DNA of 64,000 nt from Lentzea aerocolonigenes (lineage in GTDB: Bacteria > Actinomycetota > Actinomycetes > Mycobacteriales > Pseudonocardiaceae), in contig NZ_BBOJ01000011.1 of NCBI RefSeq assembly GCF_000974445.1, positions 274,342 through 338,341 of the forward strand. Reading direction: 5' to 3'. The notes under the pieces were generated by a model. It had not been told where the DNA came from. It searched no databases and saw nothing but the letters and a program-made list of their open reading frames with translations. Position 1 is the first letter of the stretch. Every line of letters starts with the position of its first letter. This document shows positions 26,104 through 34,183 of this stretch, piece after piece. A program made the position numbers and the translations under genes.

Positions 26104-27243
26104 CTAACTCGCCGGGACCACGCCGATGGCGTCGGCGATCTTCGTCGTCACGGAAACGCTGCCGGTCACGGTGCCGGGCTTGATCCACGGATAGTCCGCC
26201 TGCGCCTTCGCGACGGTCCGCTCGCCGATGATCTCGCCCTTGTCCGGGTCCACGATCAGATCGCGGCGCTCCTGGTCGCTGTCCAGGCCGAGTGCGAGGC
26301 CCTTGCGCCCGTCCGGGGTGGTCGCCTCCTCGACGACCTTCACGCCGTCGATCTTCGACATCGCACGCAGGAGGGGGCTGCGCAGGTCGGCCGGCATGAT
26401 CCCGGAGTTCAGGAACTGGATGCCGAAGTGGAACATCGTGCTCGGGGACGAGCCGCGCTGGGAGGTGTAGTTCTTCAGCCACGCCAGCAACTGGTCGGGA
26501 TCGCGCGGCAGGTTCGCGTAGAACGCGGGCTGCCCCGAGTCGGTGGCGTCGCCGCACACCTTCTTCGGCTGGGACTTGGGGAAGAAGTCGCCGCACGCGC
26601 CGCGCCGCTCGCCCTTGTCGGTGTCCGCCGGCTGGTACGCGGGCACCTCGGCCGCGGGCATGGAACTGCCGATCAGCTTCGCGGAACCGGGGACGCGCTT
26701 CTCCAGCCACTCCTGCGTCACGTCCGCCGGGATCCAGGTCTGGTAGGTCACGTCGGCGAGGTAGGTGTAGCCGGCCGGGGCGCTCACGACTCCCTGCGGG
26801 GTCCCCATCTGGAATCCGCGCAGGTAGGAGCCCTTGACCTCGACGTACCGGTACTGGCCCGACTTCAGTTCCGGGTCCTTGGCGGTGATCTTGTCCGCCG
26901 CGTCGTTCAGGACCTTGGACGCCGAGAGGAGCGACACGTCGCGCTTGGTGGGCTGCTGTGCGGTGGTCGGCTGGGCCACGGGCGGTGCCGGTGCTCCGCC
27001 GCCCCCGCCGAGGGCGGCGACGCCTCCCACGACCGCGGCCGCCGCCGCTGCCGCCACGCCGACGACCAGGCCACGACGGCGAAAGGGCGACTTGGCCGCC
27101 GGGGCACCCTGCGCGGACGCTTCCCGCATCAGCTTCGCGCGGGCGTCGTCGAGTGATCGGGTGGACATGCGTGCCTCCAGGTGCAACGAGGCGAGCGCCT
27201 CGTCGAGTTGACGATCGGGGTTGTGGTCGCCGCGCTCAGTCAT
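26104..27243 (-). CDS. CU044_5270-family membrane protein, likely partner of the ECF sigma factor
   Basis: 379 residues. A cytosolic N-terminus of about 55 residues is followed by one membrane helix (GLVVGVAAAAAAAVVGGVAAL, slightly trimmed) and a large extracytoplasmic domain, with SGQYRYVEVKGSYLRGF and repeated Trp/Tyr motifs. This architecture is that of the CU044_5270 family, which is usually encoded beside an ECF sigma factor and acts like an anti-sigma factor. Its start overlaps the end of the sigma gene by 8 nt, so expression is coupled. No zinc-binding HxxxCxxC motif is seen, unlike classic ZAS anti-sigma factors. Confidence 0.8.
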   Translation of the reverse strand: MTERGDHNPDRQLDEALASLHLEARMSTRSLDDARAKLMREASAQGAPAAKSPFRRRGLVVGVAAAAAAAVVGGVAALGGGGGAPAPPVAQPTTAQQPTKRDVSLLSASKVLNDAADKITAKDPELKSGQYRYVEVKGSYLRGFQMGTPQGVVSAPAGYTYLADVTYQTWIPADVTQEWLEKRVPGSAKLIGSSMPAAEVPAYQPADTDKGERRGACGDFFPKSQPKKVCGDATDSGQPAFYANLPRDPDQLLAWLKNYTSQRGSSPSTMFHFGIQFLNSGIMPADLRSPLLRAMSKIDGVKVVEEATTPDGRKGLALGLDSDQERRDLIVDPDKGEIIGERTVAKAQADYPWIKPGTVTGSVSVTTKIADAIGVVPAS

Positions 27244-27847
27244 CGCGGTTCTCCTCTTGAGCGGTGCGGAGATGTGCTTGGAGCTTGTGGCGCACCCGGT
27301 GCAGACGTGACCGGACAGTGCTTGCCGGCATGCCGAGAGCGGCCGCCACCTCGATCGGCTCCAGCCCGGCCCACGACGTCAGCAGCAAGACGTCACGTTC
27401 CTGCTCGGTGAGCGAGGCCAGCCCGTCGGCCAGGTGCCTGGACGACCGTTGGGCGTCCAGGCGGTCGACGGTCTGCGCGTCGTGCTCGACGCCCGCCTCC
27501 CGAAGGGCGTGCACGCGAGCGGTAGCCCGGTAGCCGCGTATCTCCGTGCGGACGTGGTTGCGCGCCAGGTTGGTGGCGATTCCGTACAGCCAGCCGCGGA
27601 CGGGGGACTGCTCGGGGTCGTAGCTCGCGCGCCTGCGGAGAGCCACCAGGAACGTCTCCGCGACCAGGTCGTCGGCGATGTCGACGCCGACCCGGCCCGC
27701 CAGATAACCGTGCAGGGCACGGGCGTACGTGTCGAACAGCCTGGCGAACGCGGCGGTCGGCTCCGCGTTGGCGAGGTCGGGACGTGTGTCGTCAACGTCC
27801 GGAGCGCGTTGCGCCTGTTGTGCTCTGCGTTCCTCGATCCGGTTCAC
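27236..27847 (-). CDS. ECF RNA polymerase sigma factor
   Basis: 203 residues from GTG 27847. Region 2: LFDTYARALHGYLAGRVG, DIADDLVAETFLVALRRRA and PVRGWLYGIATNLARNH. Region 4: LASLTEQERDVLLLTSWAGL and EVAAALGMPASTVRSRLHRVR. It directs RNA polymerase to a specific regulon, probably in response to an envelope signal sensed by the protein encoded downstream. Confidence 0.93.
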   Translation of the reverse strand: MNRIEERRAQQAQRAPDVDDTRPDLANAEPTAAFARLFDTYARALHGYLAGRVGVDIADDLVAETFLVALRRRASYDPEQSPVRGWLYGIATNLARNHVRTEIRGYRATARVHALREAGVEHDAQTVDRLDAQRSSRHLADGLASLTEQERDVLLLTSWAGLEPIEVAAALGMPASTVRSRLHRVRHKLQAHLRTAQEENRDD

Positions 27848-28305
27848 GCTAGTTGTTGTCCGGGGACGCCGCTCGCGTCCCCGGACGACCGGGTGAAGTG
27901 ACCGGCGTCACTCTTTCAGCGTGTTCCGCAGGGACATGTACGTGAACGCCGGGCGTCGGTGAAGATCATCGACAGGACCTTGACGATGGTGGCGACCTCG
28001 GGCGGGGTCGAGCCAGGTGTTGCGGCGTTGACCGGTCTCGATGTCGGCGGCGTAGTTGTCGGCGGCACGTTGTGTGGTGAAGCCGGAGATCGAGGCGGTG
28101 TGCCCGCCGCCGGTGCGGTAGCGGACGCGCCAGGAGTGCATGCCGATCTGTTCTGACCAAGCCATGGCGCCCCCGGCCACAGCTGGACTGAGAGGTCTCA
28201 GTTGCGCGCTCAGAGCTTCTTGAACGCAAGCTGACCCGGCGATCGGTCTCAAGGACAGGTATCGCAACGCCCGACTCGCGGCAGAAGAGGGCGTTTCGCC
28301 GGCCG
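27848..28305. other. Interval between the sigma gene and a small gene, with integrase debris
   Basis: 458 bases. The only recognisable content is the integrase remnant at 27916-28165. A short palindrome ACTGAGA-GG-TCTCAGT lies at 28187-28202, just upstream of the remnant's start. The rest shows nothing. Confidence 0.6.
27916..28165 (-). pseudogene. Tyrosine integrase remnant (arm-binding domain, internal deletion)
   Basis: From ATG 28165 the complement reads an actinobacterial phage/ICE integrase N-terminus (MAWSEQIGMHSWRVRYRTGG, then GFTTQRAADNYAADIETGQR and TWLDP). It then jumps, in another frame, to EVATIVKVLSMIFTDA, a stretch that normally lies over 60 residues further on in the core-binding domain. 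The catalytic domain with the RHRY residues is absent. A deletion with frameshift, followed by truncation, explains this. It marks a former integrated element. No att site or tRNA gene was seen beside it. Confidence 0.75.
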
Positions 28306-28623
28306 TCAGTGGAGATCCAGCAACGTTTCGAACCGGGCTGCCAGCACGGTGTCGAACTCGCCACTGATGATCATGCTCAGGGTGCCGCCGTCATGATCGC
28401 GCGCGATCCGGAGGTCGAGGTCCGGGGTGCCCACGACCGGGTACTCGAACCAGGTGCCACGTGGCAGATCAGCGTTGGTCGACGCAATGCCGGCTTCGAG
28501 CGCGCCGTCGTCGAGGTCGCTCCACTCGTAGCGAACGAGCATGGCGATGTACTCGACGACCCTGGCCAAGTGGTCCTCGAAGATCCACCCACTTACTTCG
28601 CGCACCCGTGGATCATGTGCCAT
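28306..28623 (-). CDS. Hypothetical protein of 105 residues
   Basis: The start ATG 28623 has GGGAGAGG five nt upstream, an excellent ribosome site. The protein is acidic, without signal or membrane segment, and has a helical N-terminal half (FEDHLARVVEYIAMLVRYEW) and a strand-rich end (TPDLDLRIARDHDGGTLSMI). No family recognised; size and acidity would suit an immunity or antitoxin-like protein, but no partner gene is adjacent. Confidence 0.65.
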   Translation of the reverse strand: MAHDPRVREVSGWIFEDHLARVVEYIAMLVRYEWSDLDDGALEAGIASTNADLPRGTWFEYPVVGTPDLDLRIARDHDGGTLSMIISGEFDTVLAARFETLLDLH

Positions 28624-28779
28624 CCGGCCCTCTCCCGGCATCCGCAATTCGGCAGAAGCGGACGTTCACGGCACTCGGAGCGGAGGCCGTCCGTGATGAC
28701 TGGTCCTGGCGAGCTGCTCAGCACCTGCTCCGCGTCCTGCCACATCCGGTCGCGCCGGCGTGAAGCGCGCGTATTGCGT

Positions 28780-28793
28780 TAGAGCGCGCTCTA
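28780..28793. promoter_or_regulatory. TetR-type palindrome TAGAGCGCGCTCTA before the aldo/keto reductase
   Basis: A perfect 14-bp palindrome 18 nt upstream of the reductase start. This AGAGC/GCTCT pattern is common for TetR-family operators in actinomycetes. No TetR gene is adjacent; the nearest are at 41330 and 54769. Confidence 0.55.
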
Positions 28794-28811
28794 GCTCATA
28801 GGTTCGGAAGC

Positions 28812-29822
28812 ATGCGATACGCCAAACTCGGAACGACCGGACTGGAAGTCTCGGCCATCGCGCTCGGCTGCATGAGCTTCGGCGAGCCGGGTCGGGGCGG
28901 CGAGCCCTGGTCGCTGGGCGTGGACGCCAGCCGGGACATCATCAAGCAGGCCCTCGAGGGCGGCGTCAACTTCCTCGACACGGCCAACGGGTACAGCGCC
29001 GGAAGCAGCGAGGAGATCGTCGGCCAGGCGGTCAAGGACTTCGCCCGGCGCGAGGAGGTCGTTGTGTCCACCAAGGTGTGGATGCGGATGCGCCCCGGCC
29101 CGAACGGCGCCGGGCTGTCTCGCAAGGCGATCTTCGCCGAGCTCGACGCCTCCTTGCAGCGACTGGGGACCGACTACATCGACCTGTACCAGATCCACCG
29201 CTGGGACTACGACACCCCGATCGAGGAGACCCTCGAGGCGTTGCACGACGCGGTCAGGTCCGGGAAGGTCCGCTACCTCGGAGCCTCTTCCATGCACGCC
29301 TGGCAGTTCGCCAAGGCCCTGTACCTGGCCGACCTGAACGGCTGGACGCGGTTCGTGTCGATGCAGGACCACTACAACCTCATCCATCGAGAAGTGGAGC
29401 GGGAGATGCTTCCGCTCTGCGCCGACCAGGGCATCGGCGTGATCCCGTGGAGCCCGCTGGCGCGCGGCAGGCTGACGCGAGGCCGGGACACCGCCACGGC
29501 GCGTGCCGGGACCGATGAGGGTGGCAAGATCCTCTACCGCGTCGAGGACCAGGCAGTGGCTGAGCGGGTTCACGAGATCGCGGGCGAGCGGGGTCTGTCC
29601 CCGGCCCAGGTCGCCCTGGCCTGGGTCATGCGCAACCCGGTGGTGACCTCGCCCATCGTCGGGGTCACCAAGCCGGCGCAGCTGGCCGACGCGGTTGCCG
29701 CGGTGGATGTCGAACTCGACGAGGACGAGGCCGCCTACCTGGAGGAGCCCTACCAGCCGCACGAGGCCGCCTACCTGGCGGAGTCCTTCTACAAGTCGCG
29801 CCCTGTGGCGGGTTCCCGATAG
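28812..29822 (+). CDS. Aldo/keto reductase
   Basis: 336 residues. Catalytic tetrad residues are recognisable: Asp in FLDTANGYSAGSSE with its Tyr, Lys in VVVSTKVW and His in LYQIHRWD. The C-terminal NADPH-binding region includes VTSPIVGVTKPAQL. It belongs to the YajO/AKR11-like group that reduces aldehydes and ketones with NADPH. Monocistronic; the palindrome just upstream suggests repression by a TetR protein, as is usual for detoxifying reductases. Natural substrate unknown. Confidence 0.92.
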   Translation: MRYAKLGTTGLEVSAIALGCMSFGEPGRGGEPWSLGVDASRDIIKQALEGGVNFLDTANGYSAGSSEEIVGQAVKDFARREEVVVSTKVWMRMRPGPNGAGLSRKAIFAELDASLQRLGTDYIDLYQIHRWDYDTPIEETLEALHDAVRSGKVRYLGASSMHAWQFAKALYLADLNGWTRFVSMQDHYNLIHREVEREMLPLCADQGIGVIPWSPLARGRLTRGRDTATARAGTDEGGKILYRVEDQAVAERVHEIAGERGLSPAQVALAWVMRNPVVTSPIVGVTKPAQLADAVAAVDVELDEDEAAYLEEPYQPHEAAYLAESFYKSRPVAGSR

Positions 29823-29900
29823 TCCGGACGTTCGCAGTTGGGAGGACGTGGTCCCGCTTCCAGTTCCTCAACTGAGGTCAGCGTGTCCGGTCGCCCCGCA

Positions 29901-30098
29901 CTACCCGAGCCCCGCGAAGAGGTCGGTTTCCGGGACGGGTGACCCGGTGGTGTCCCGCGCCCGGATGAAGTCCTCGACGCCGAACGCCTCGGCGAACTCG
30001 GCTGGTGGCAGCCTGCCCGCGAGCGAGGACTCGAGCTGGGAGGACTGGCAGTGCAGCGCGGCGCGCCTCCGGGCGACGACCGCGCGGGTGTCGTGGTG
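29901..30098 (-). pseudogene. PIG-L-type deacetylase remnant (C-terminal end)
   Basis: Directly after the stop of the radical SAM gene the complement stays open for 65 codons and ends at TAG 29901. The text includes VVARRRAALHCQSSQLESSL and EAFGVEDFIRARD, which resembles the last 60 residues of LmbE/PIG-L N-acetylglucosaminyl deacetylases. There is no start and no catalytic PDDE region, so it is a relic of a gene that once ended this operon. The family assignment is from memory of the pattern and is moderate. Confidence 0.45.
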
Positions 30099-31499
30099 TC
30101 AGAGTTCCGTGTTGATGATCGCTTCCACCAGGACCTCACCGTCCTCGGTCAGCGAGACTCCGCCGGGGTCGACCGAGATGAGACCGCGTTCGGCCAGCGA
30201 GCCGAACTTCTCGCGCCACGGGCTGTCGTGCAGCGACCTGCCGTACCGGGCGCGGTGCAGGTCCGAACGCACCGGCTGCAGGGTCGACAGCGCCATCTTG
30301 ACCGCCCTCGCCTCCTGCGCGGTGGCGTCGAATCCGGTTGCCGAACCGAGCGGCACGCGGCCCGCCTCGACGGCTTGGGCGTAGTTCTTCCAGTTCACAT
30401 CGGTGATCGCCTCGGAGGCGCGGCAGCTGGAACTGCCGCCCAGGCCGATCGCGACCTCGGCCTCCTGCTTGTCCTGGTCCACCATGATGGACTTCCACTT
30501 CTCCGGGCCGAGGCCGTCACGGGCGAAGTACATCGTGGGGTGCTCGGTGTAGCCGGCGGCGCGCAGGCCGTCGGTGAGCACCTCGCGCATCCGGTACTGC
30601 TGCCGCAGCGACGGCCAGAAGTGCCCGTCGCGCACGAGCTTCTCGCGGTACCGCGGCAACTGCCACGGCGCGGGCTGTTCCCCGGCCACGCCGGTTCTGA
30701 TCTCGGCGTAGGACTTCAGGTGCAGCTTGGTGCACACCACGGCGGTGATCTCGTTCTCCAGCACCACGTCGAGGTCGCGCTTCACGCTGTCGACGGTCTG
30801 GTCCAGCAGGCCGTACATCAGGTCGATGCTGATCCACTCGAAGCCCGCGATCTGGGCGTTGCGCACGAAGTCGACGCACATCTGCGCCGTGTGCTCGCGC
30901 CCGCACTCCCGCAGGACGTCGTCGTCGAACGACTGCACGCCGCTGGAAAGCTTGGTGCAGCCCAGTTCCCGCAACGCTTCCAGCTTCGCCGGGGTGAACG
31001 TGCTCGGATCGCCCTCGAAGCGGATCGTCGTGTCCGCCGTGAACCCGAAGTTCTCCCGGTAGAAGTCGAGGAGCCGGCGGATGTCCTTCTCCGGCAACAA
31101 CGACGGCGTGCCGCCGAAGACGTTGAACTCACCGACCGGGGCGTTCTTCAGCTCCGGCACCCGCCGCAGCCAGAGCTCGGCCTCCCTGATGTTCCAGTCC
31201 ACCCACTGCGACAGCTTCTCCTCGGCGCGGCCGCCTTTGACGAGCACGACCGGGTATTGGCAGAAACGGCACTTGTAGGCGCACGTCGGGATGTACGACC
31301 AGAGGTGGATCGGTGCCGTCCCCGTGAGTTGGTCGCTCAGATCGGTGAGGAAGTCGTCGACGCGGTAGCCGGGGACGTTGCCGGGGAACACGTGCGCCCC
31401 GAACGGGTCCTCGGTGACGTAGTCGAGCAGGTGTGCGTTGGCGGGGTTTTGCAGGGCCGCCCACACCCTCGGTTCTTCGTGCGTCAGAACACTGTCCAT
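30099..31499 (-). CDS. HemN-like radical SAM enzyme
   Basis: 466 residues from ATG 31499, which overlaps the stop of the upstream glycosyltransferase (TGATG). The [4Fe-4S] motif CAYKCRFC (Cys 73, 77, 80) is of the CxxxCxxC type. FGGTPSLLPEKDI and RFEGDPSTFTPAKLEAL, SSGVQSFDDDVL and WISIDLMYGLLDQT follow the order of the coproporphyrinogen III oxidase (HemN/HemW) family. It differs from HemW in its long N-terminus, and no haem genes are nearby. HemN-type enzymes also include methyltransferases and cyclases of natural products. Coupling to a glycosyltransferase suggests it modifies a glycoside. Confidence 0.85.
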   Translation of the reverse strand: MDSVLTHEEPRVWAALQNPANAHLLDYVTEDPFGAHVFPGNVPGYRVDDFLTDLSDQLTGTAPIHLWSYIPTCAYKCRFCQYPVVLVKGGRAEEKLSQWVDWNIREAELWLRRVPELKNAPVGEFNVFGGTPSLLPEKDIRRLLDFYRENFGFTADTTIRFEGDPSTFTPAKLEALRELGCTKLSSGVQSFDDDVLRECGREHTAQMCVDFVRNAQIAGFEWISIDLMYGLLDQTVDSVKRDLDVVLENEITAVVCTKLHLKSYAEIRTGVAGEQPAPWQLPRYREKLVRDGHFWPSLRQQYRMREVLTDGLRAAGYTEHPTMYFARDGLGPEKWKSIMVDQDKQEAEVAIGLGGSSSCRASEAITDVNWKNYAQAVEAGRVPLGSATGFDATAQEARAVKMALSTLQPVRSDLHRARYGRSLHDSPWREKFGSLAERGLISVDPGGVSLTEDGEVLVEAIINTEL

Positions 31500-34009
31500 C
31501 AGAACACGCCTCCGTTGCCGAAGTAGTTGTGCGCCTCCCCGGACTCGCGGTCCTCGCAGTAGTACTTCACGAACTCGGCGAACCTGTCCTCCGGCACCGC
31601 GTCGAAGCACTCCGGCAGCGGCGGTGGGTAGCCGATGTCCTCGCCGACGGTGGCGCGCAGCCGGGCGAAGATCTCGTCGGAGAACTCGAAGTAGAGCCGG
31701 TACGACGGCGTCTTGTAGGAGTGGATGGGCAGGAAGTCGACGACGCTCATCTCGGTCTTGATCTCCGCGATCCGCGTGCGCAGCCTGGCCGCCAGGCCCT
31801 CGCCGAAGAACGCGATCACGGCGTCCTCGTCCAGCAGGGACGGGGTCAGCAGCACGGGGAGGATCGTGTTCTTCGGGGTGAAGTCCTTGATCGAGAACTC
31901 CCAGGCCTGCTGCGCCTCCGCCTCGGTGAGGTCGGCGGTCGTCGGCGGCGCCTCGGGCCGGATGTCTCGCATGACGATGATGCCGTCGTTGCCGTACGCG
32001 CGGCCGGAGATGACCTCGTCGATCGCGTGGTTCACGCGCCGCGGGTTGATCTCGACCCGCGACTTCGGAGCGTAGGTGATGTCGTGACCGGAGCTCGCGA
32101 CCTTGATGCCGAAGTCCCAGTCGTCGGACAGGTGGTTGACGAACCTGCCGTTCCGCAGCTGGTAGAAGATCTCGATGCCACCGACGTCCTCGTAGGCTTC
32201 GCGCTCGACCGCGAAGCCCTTGCCGTCGGGAAACCCGCCGAACAACGAGAAGGTCACCGCGCGGCACCGCAACGTGCGCTGGATGGCGTTCCAAAGTCTT
32301 GGCCTGCCAACGAAGTGCTCGGCGTTGTAGTAGTAGTCGCACACACCGATCGCGGCCTTGTCCCTCTCCATGACAGCGAGAAGTTCGGTGAGCCAACGGC
32401 CGTCGACCCGGCAGTCCGCGTCAGCCGACACCAGGTAGAAGCGCTCGCCGGGGTCCTTGCGGTTGCGGCTTCTGCGCACCGCGAACTCCATGCCGGCTCG
32501 GCGCGCACATGCCACCCCCTGCTCGCGTTCGCTGATCACGTGGACGGCGACCGGCGAGCGCTCGGCGAACCTGCGCGCGATCTCGACCGTGTCGTCCGTG
32601 GAGTTGTTGTCCACCAGCACGATCTCGTAGCTGCCGGGATCGATGTCCTGCTGGTCGCGCAGGGACAGCAGCACGTCCTCGATGTTCGCGGCCTCGTCGA
32701 ACACCGGCAGCACCACGCTGAGCCGGACGTCGGGCCCCATCGCGGGCGGGAACAACCTGCCCACCAGGTCGTTCGCGGTCTCGCGGCTGTGCGTGCCGAC
32801 CCGCCTGTTGTGCGCCACCACGTCCGCCCGCCTCTCCGCGTTCGTCATGAGCTCGTGGACCTGCCGGACGAACTCGGGCGTCGGCAGGTCGTGGGACAGG
32901 ATGTCGAGCACCGGGGCCTCGTAGCCCGCGTACACCGTGTCGTACAGGGCGTAGCGGCTCGTGATGTACGGCACGCCGGCCGCGATCGCCTCGCCGATGG
33001 GATTGCCGAAGCTCTCGTAGTCGTACGACGTCAGGAAGGACACGACGTCGGCGTGTGCCAGCAGGTCGCGCACCGAGAACCCCGGACCGGCCGACTCGCA
33101 CGGCTCCAGCACGCCCCCGAAGACGACATGCACCCGGAGCTCTTCGGCGAGCGCACGGAGTTTCCTGGTCTCGGCCGGATCCTCCTCGGTGTCGCCGGCG
33201 ATGAACAGACAGGTGCCCGGCAACTGGGCCGCCAGGTGCAGGTCGCGATCGAGACGCTTCTGCGGAATGATCCGCGTGAACCTGGCGATGATCCTGGTGC
33301 CCGGCGCGATGCCGTGGTGGGCGAGGAAATCAGGCCGGGCAGGGCGGCTCGGTTCGGTGAAGGTGTTCGGCAGCAGGTCGAGGTTGCGCAGCTGCGGCAT
33401 CCACTCCAGCGTGCGCCGTCTCGCGTCCTCGTGCAACGCGAAGTAGTGGATGTGCGGCGAGTTCACCATCGGAGGCGTGGCGGGGTAGGGGAAGCTGCCG
33501 TACTTGGCCGGCTCGCTCTGCCACATCAGGTCGTGGTCGCGCCACAGCACGTAGCGGCCGAGCTCGTGCGCCGCACCGTACCTGGCGATCGCCAGGTAGA
33601 GCGCTTTCGTGTACGCGACGTTCTCCGGCAACGTGCCGTTCTCGACCACGACGAGTGCGACACCGCGGTCTTCCCAGGTGCGCACGATCGCGTCGGCGAG
33701 TTCTTCGGCGATGCGATCGGTCTCGGGCACCTCGTCGCGGCGCACGGCTTCCAGTGTCGCCGCAACGAATTCCTGGTCATATCCCGCAATGCGCGCAATG
33801 CCGTCGACGCGGTCGAGCGTGACCCAGTCCGGCACGCGTTCGTTCCGATACGGCTCGAAGAATCTTCCCTTGTCGGCCTTGATGTCGTAGCCGAGGTCGA
33901 GATGAACGCGATAGCCCTGGTCAGCGAAGGATCTGGCGGTTTTGAGAAACTCGACCACCACGCCGGACATGGCCGCGGCATCGAACGAGACACCCCAAAG
34001 AGCCGGCAT
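31499..34009 (-). CDS. Bifunctional glycosyltransferase: GT4 domain fused to GT2 domain
   Basis: 836 residues. The N-terminal half (about 1-425) is GT4-like, with RFTRIIPQKRLDRDL and SYDYESFGNPIGEAIAAG, the latter holding the E-x7-E-type donor site. The second half starts near 428 with LSVVLPVFDEAANIEDVLL, then VDNNSTDDT and SADADCRVDG (the DxD metal site of GT2), and a C-terminal part with FGGFPDGKGFAVEREAYED. Each half alone would be a sugar transferase, and the fusion should add two sugars in series. No membrane segment is seen. First gene of an operon with the HemN-like enzyme; start ATG 34009 lies 12 nt from a strong inverted repeat. Confidence 0.88.
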   Translation of the reverse strand: MPALWGVSFDAAAMSGVVVEFLKTARSFADQGYRVHLDLGYDIKADKGRFFEPYRNERVPDWVTLDRVDGIARIAGYDQEFVAATLEAVRRDEVPETDRIAEELADAIVRTWEDRGVALVVVENGTLPENVAYTKALYLAIARYGAAHELGRYVLWRDHDLMWQSEPAKYGSFPYPATPPMVNSPHIHYFALHEDARRRTLEWMPQLRNLDLLPNTFTEPSRPARPDFLAHHGIAPGTRIIARFTRIIPQKRLDRDLHLAAQLPGTCLFIAGDTEEDPAETRKLRALAEELRVHVVFGGVLEPCESAGPGFSVRDLLAHADVVSFLTSYDYESFGNPIGEAIAAGVPYITSRYALYDTVYAGYEAPVLDILSHDLPTPEFVRQVHELMTNAERRADVVAHNRRVGTHSRETANDLVGRLFPPAMGPDVRLSVVLPVFDEAANIEDVLLSLRDQQDIDPGSYEIVLVDNNSTDDTVEIARRFAERSPVAVHVISEREQGVACARRAGMEFAVRRSRNRKDPGERFYLVSADADCRVDGRWLTELLAVMERDKAAIGVCDYYYNAEHFVGRPRLWNAIQRTLRCRAVTFSLFGGFPDGKGFAVEREAYEDVGGIEIFYQLRNGRFVNHLSDDWDFGIKVASSGHDITYAPKSRVEINPRRVNHAIDEVISGRAYGNDGIIVMRDIRPEAPPTTADLTEAEAQQAWEFSIKDFTPKNTILPVLLTPSLLDEDAVIAFFGEGLAARLRTRIAEIKTEMSVVDFLPIHSYKTPSYRLYFEFSDEIFARLRATVGEDIGYPPPLPECFDAVPEDRFAEFVKYYCEDRESGEAHNYFGNGGVF

Positions 34010-34021
34010 AGGCTGCTCCGT

Positions 34022-34046
34022 TTCGAGTGATTCACTCTCACTCGAA
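34022..34046. promoter_or_regulatory. Inverted repeat before the glycosyltransferase-radical SAM operon
   Basis: TTCGAGTGA (34022-34030) and its exact complement TCACTCGAA (34038-34046) are separated by 7 nt. An inner palindrome, GAGTGA-T-TCACTC, occupies 34025-34037. The site ends 13 nt before the ATG. Likely a repressor operator; it might alternatively affect translation as an RNA hairpin. Confidence 0.55.
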
Positions 34047-34131
34047 GCTAGCAGGGAAGCGCTTCCACGCCAGATCGCGTCTCAATCGGCTCCGCTCGGT
34101 CCCGCCGCCCGCAGTCGGATTGATCATCTGT

Positions 34132-34173
34132 GCCGGTCAGCGCTGCCACCGGACGGCGGCAGCGCTGACCGGC
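34132..34173. terminator. 16-bp stem terminator between the GH43 genes and the glycosyltransferase operon
   Basis: GCCGGTCAGCGCTGCC (34132-34147) and its perfect complement (34158-34173) enclose a 10-nt loop. It lies just after the stop (34184) of the minus-strand GH43 gene and upstream of the glycosyltransferase start. Strong hairpin without a T-run, as is common in actinomycetes. Confidence 0.8.
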
Positions 34174-34183
34174 GTTCGTGGTG

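Noticed and set aside
30051..34030. Long plus-strand frames of 491 and 865 codons
   Set aside because: Both lie opposite the radical SAM and glycosyltransferase genes, which have clear motifs; the plus frames are low-complexity His/Arg/Val.
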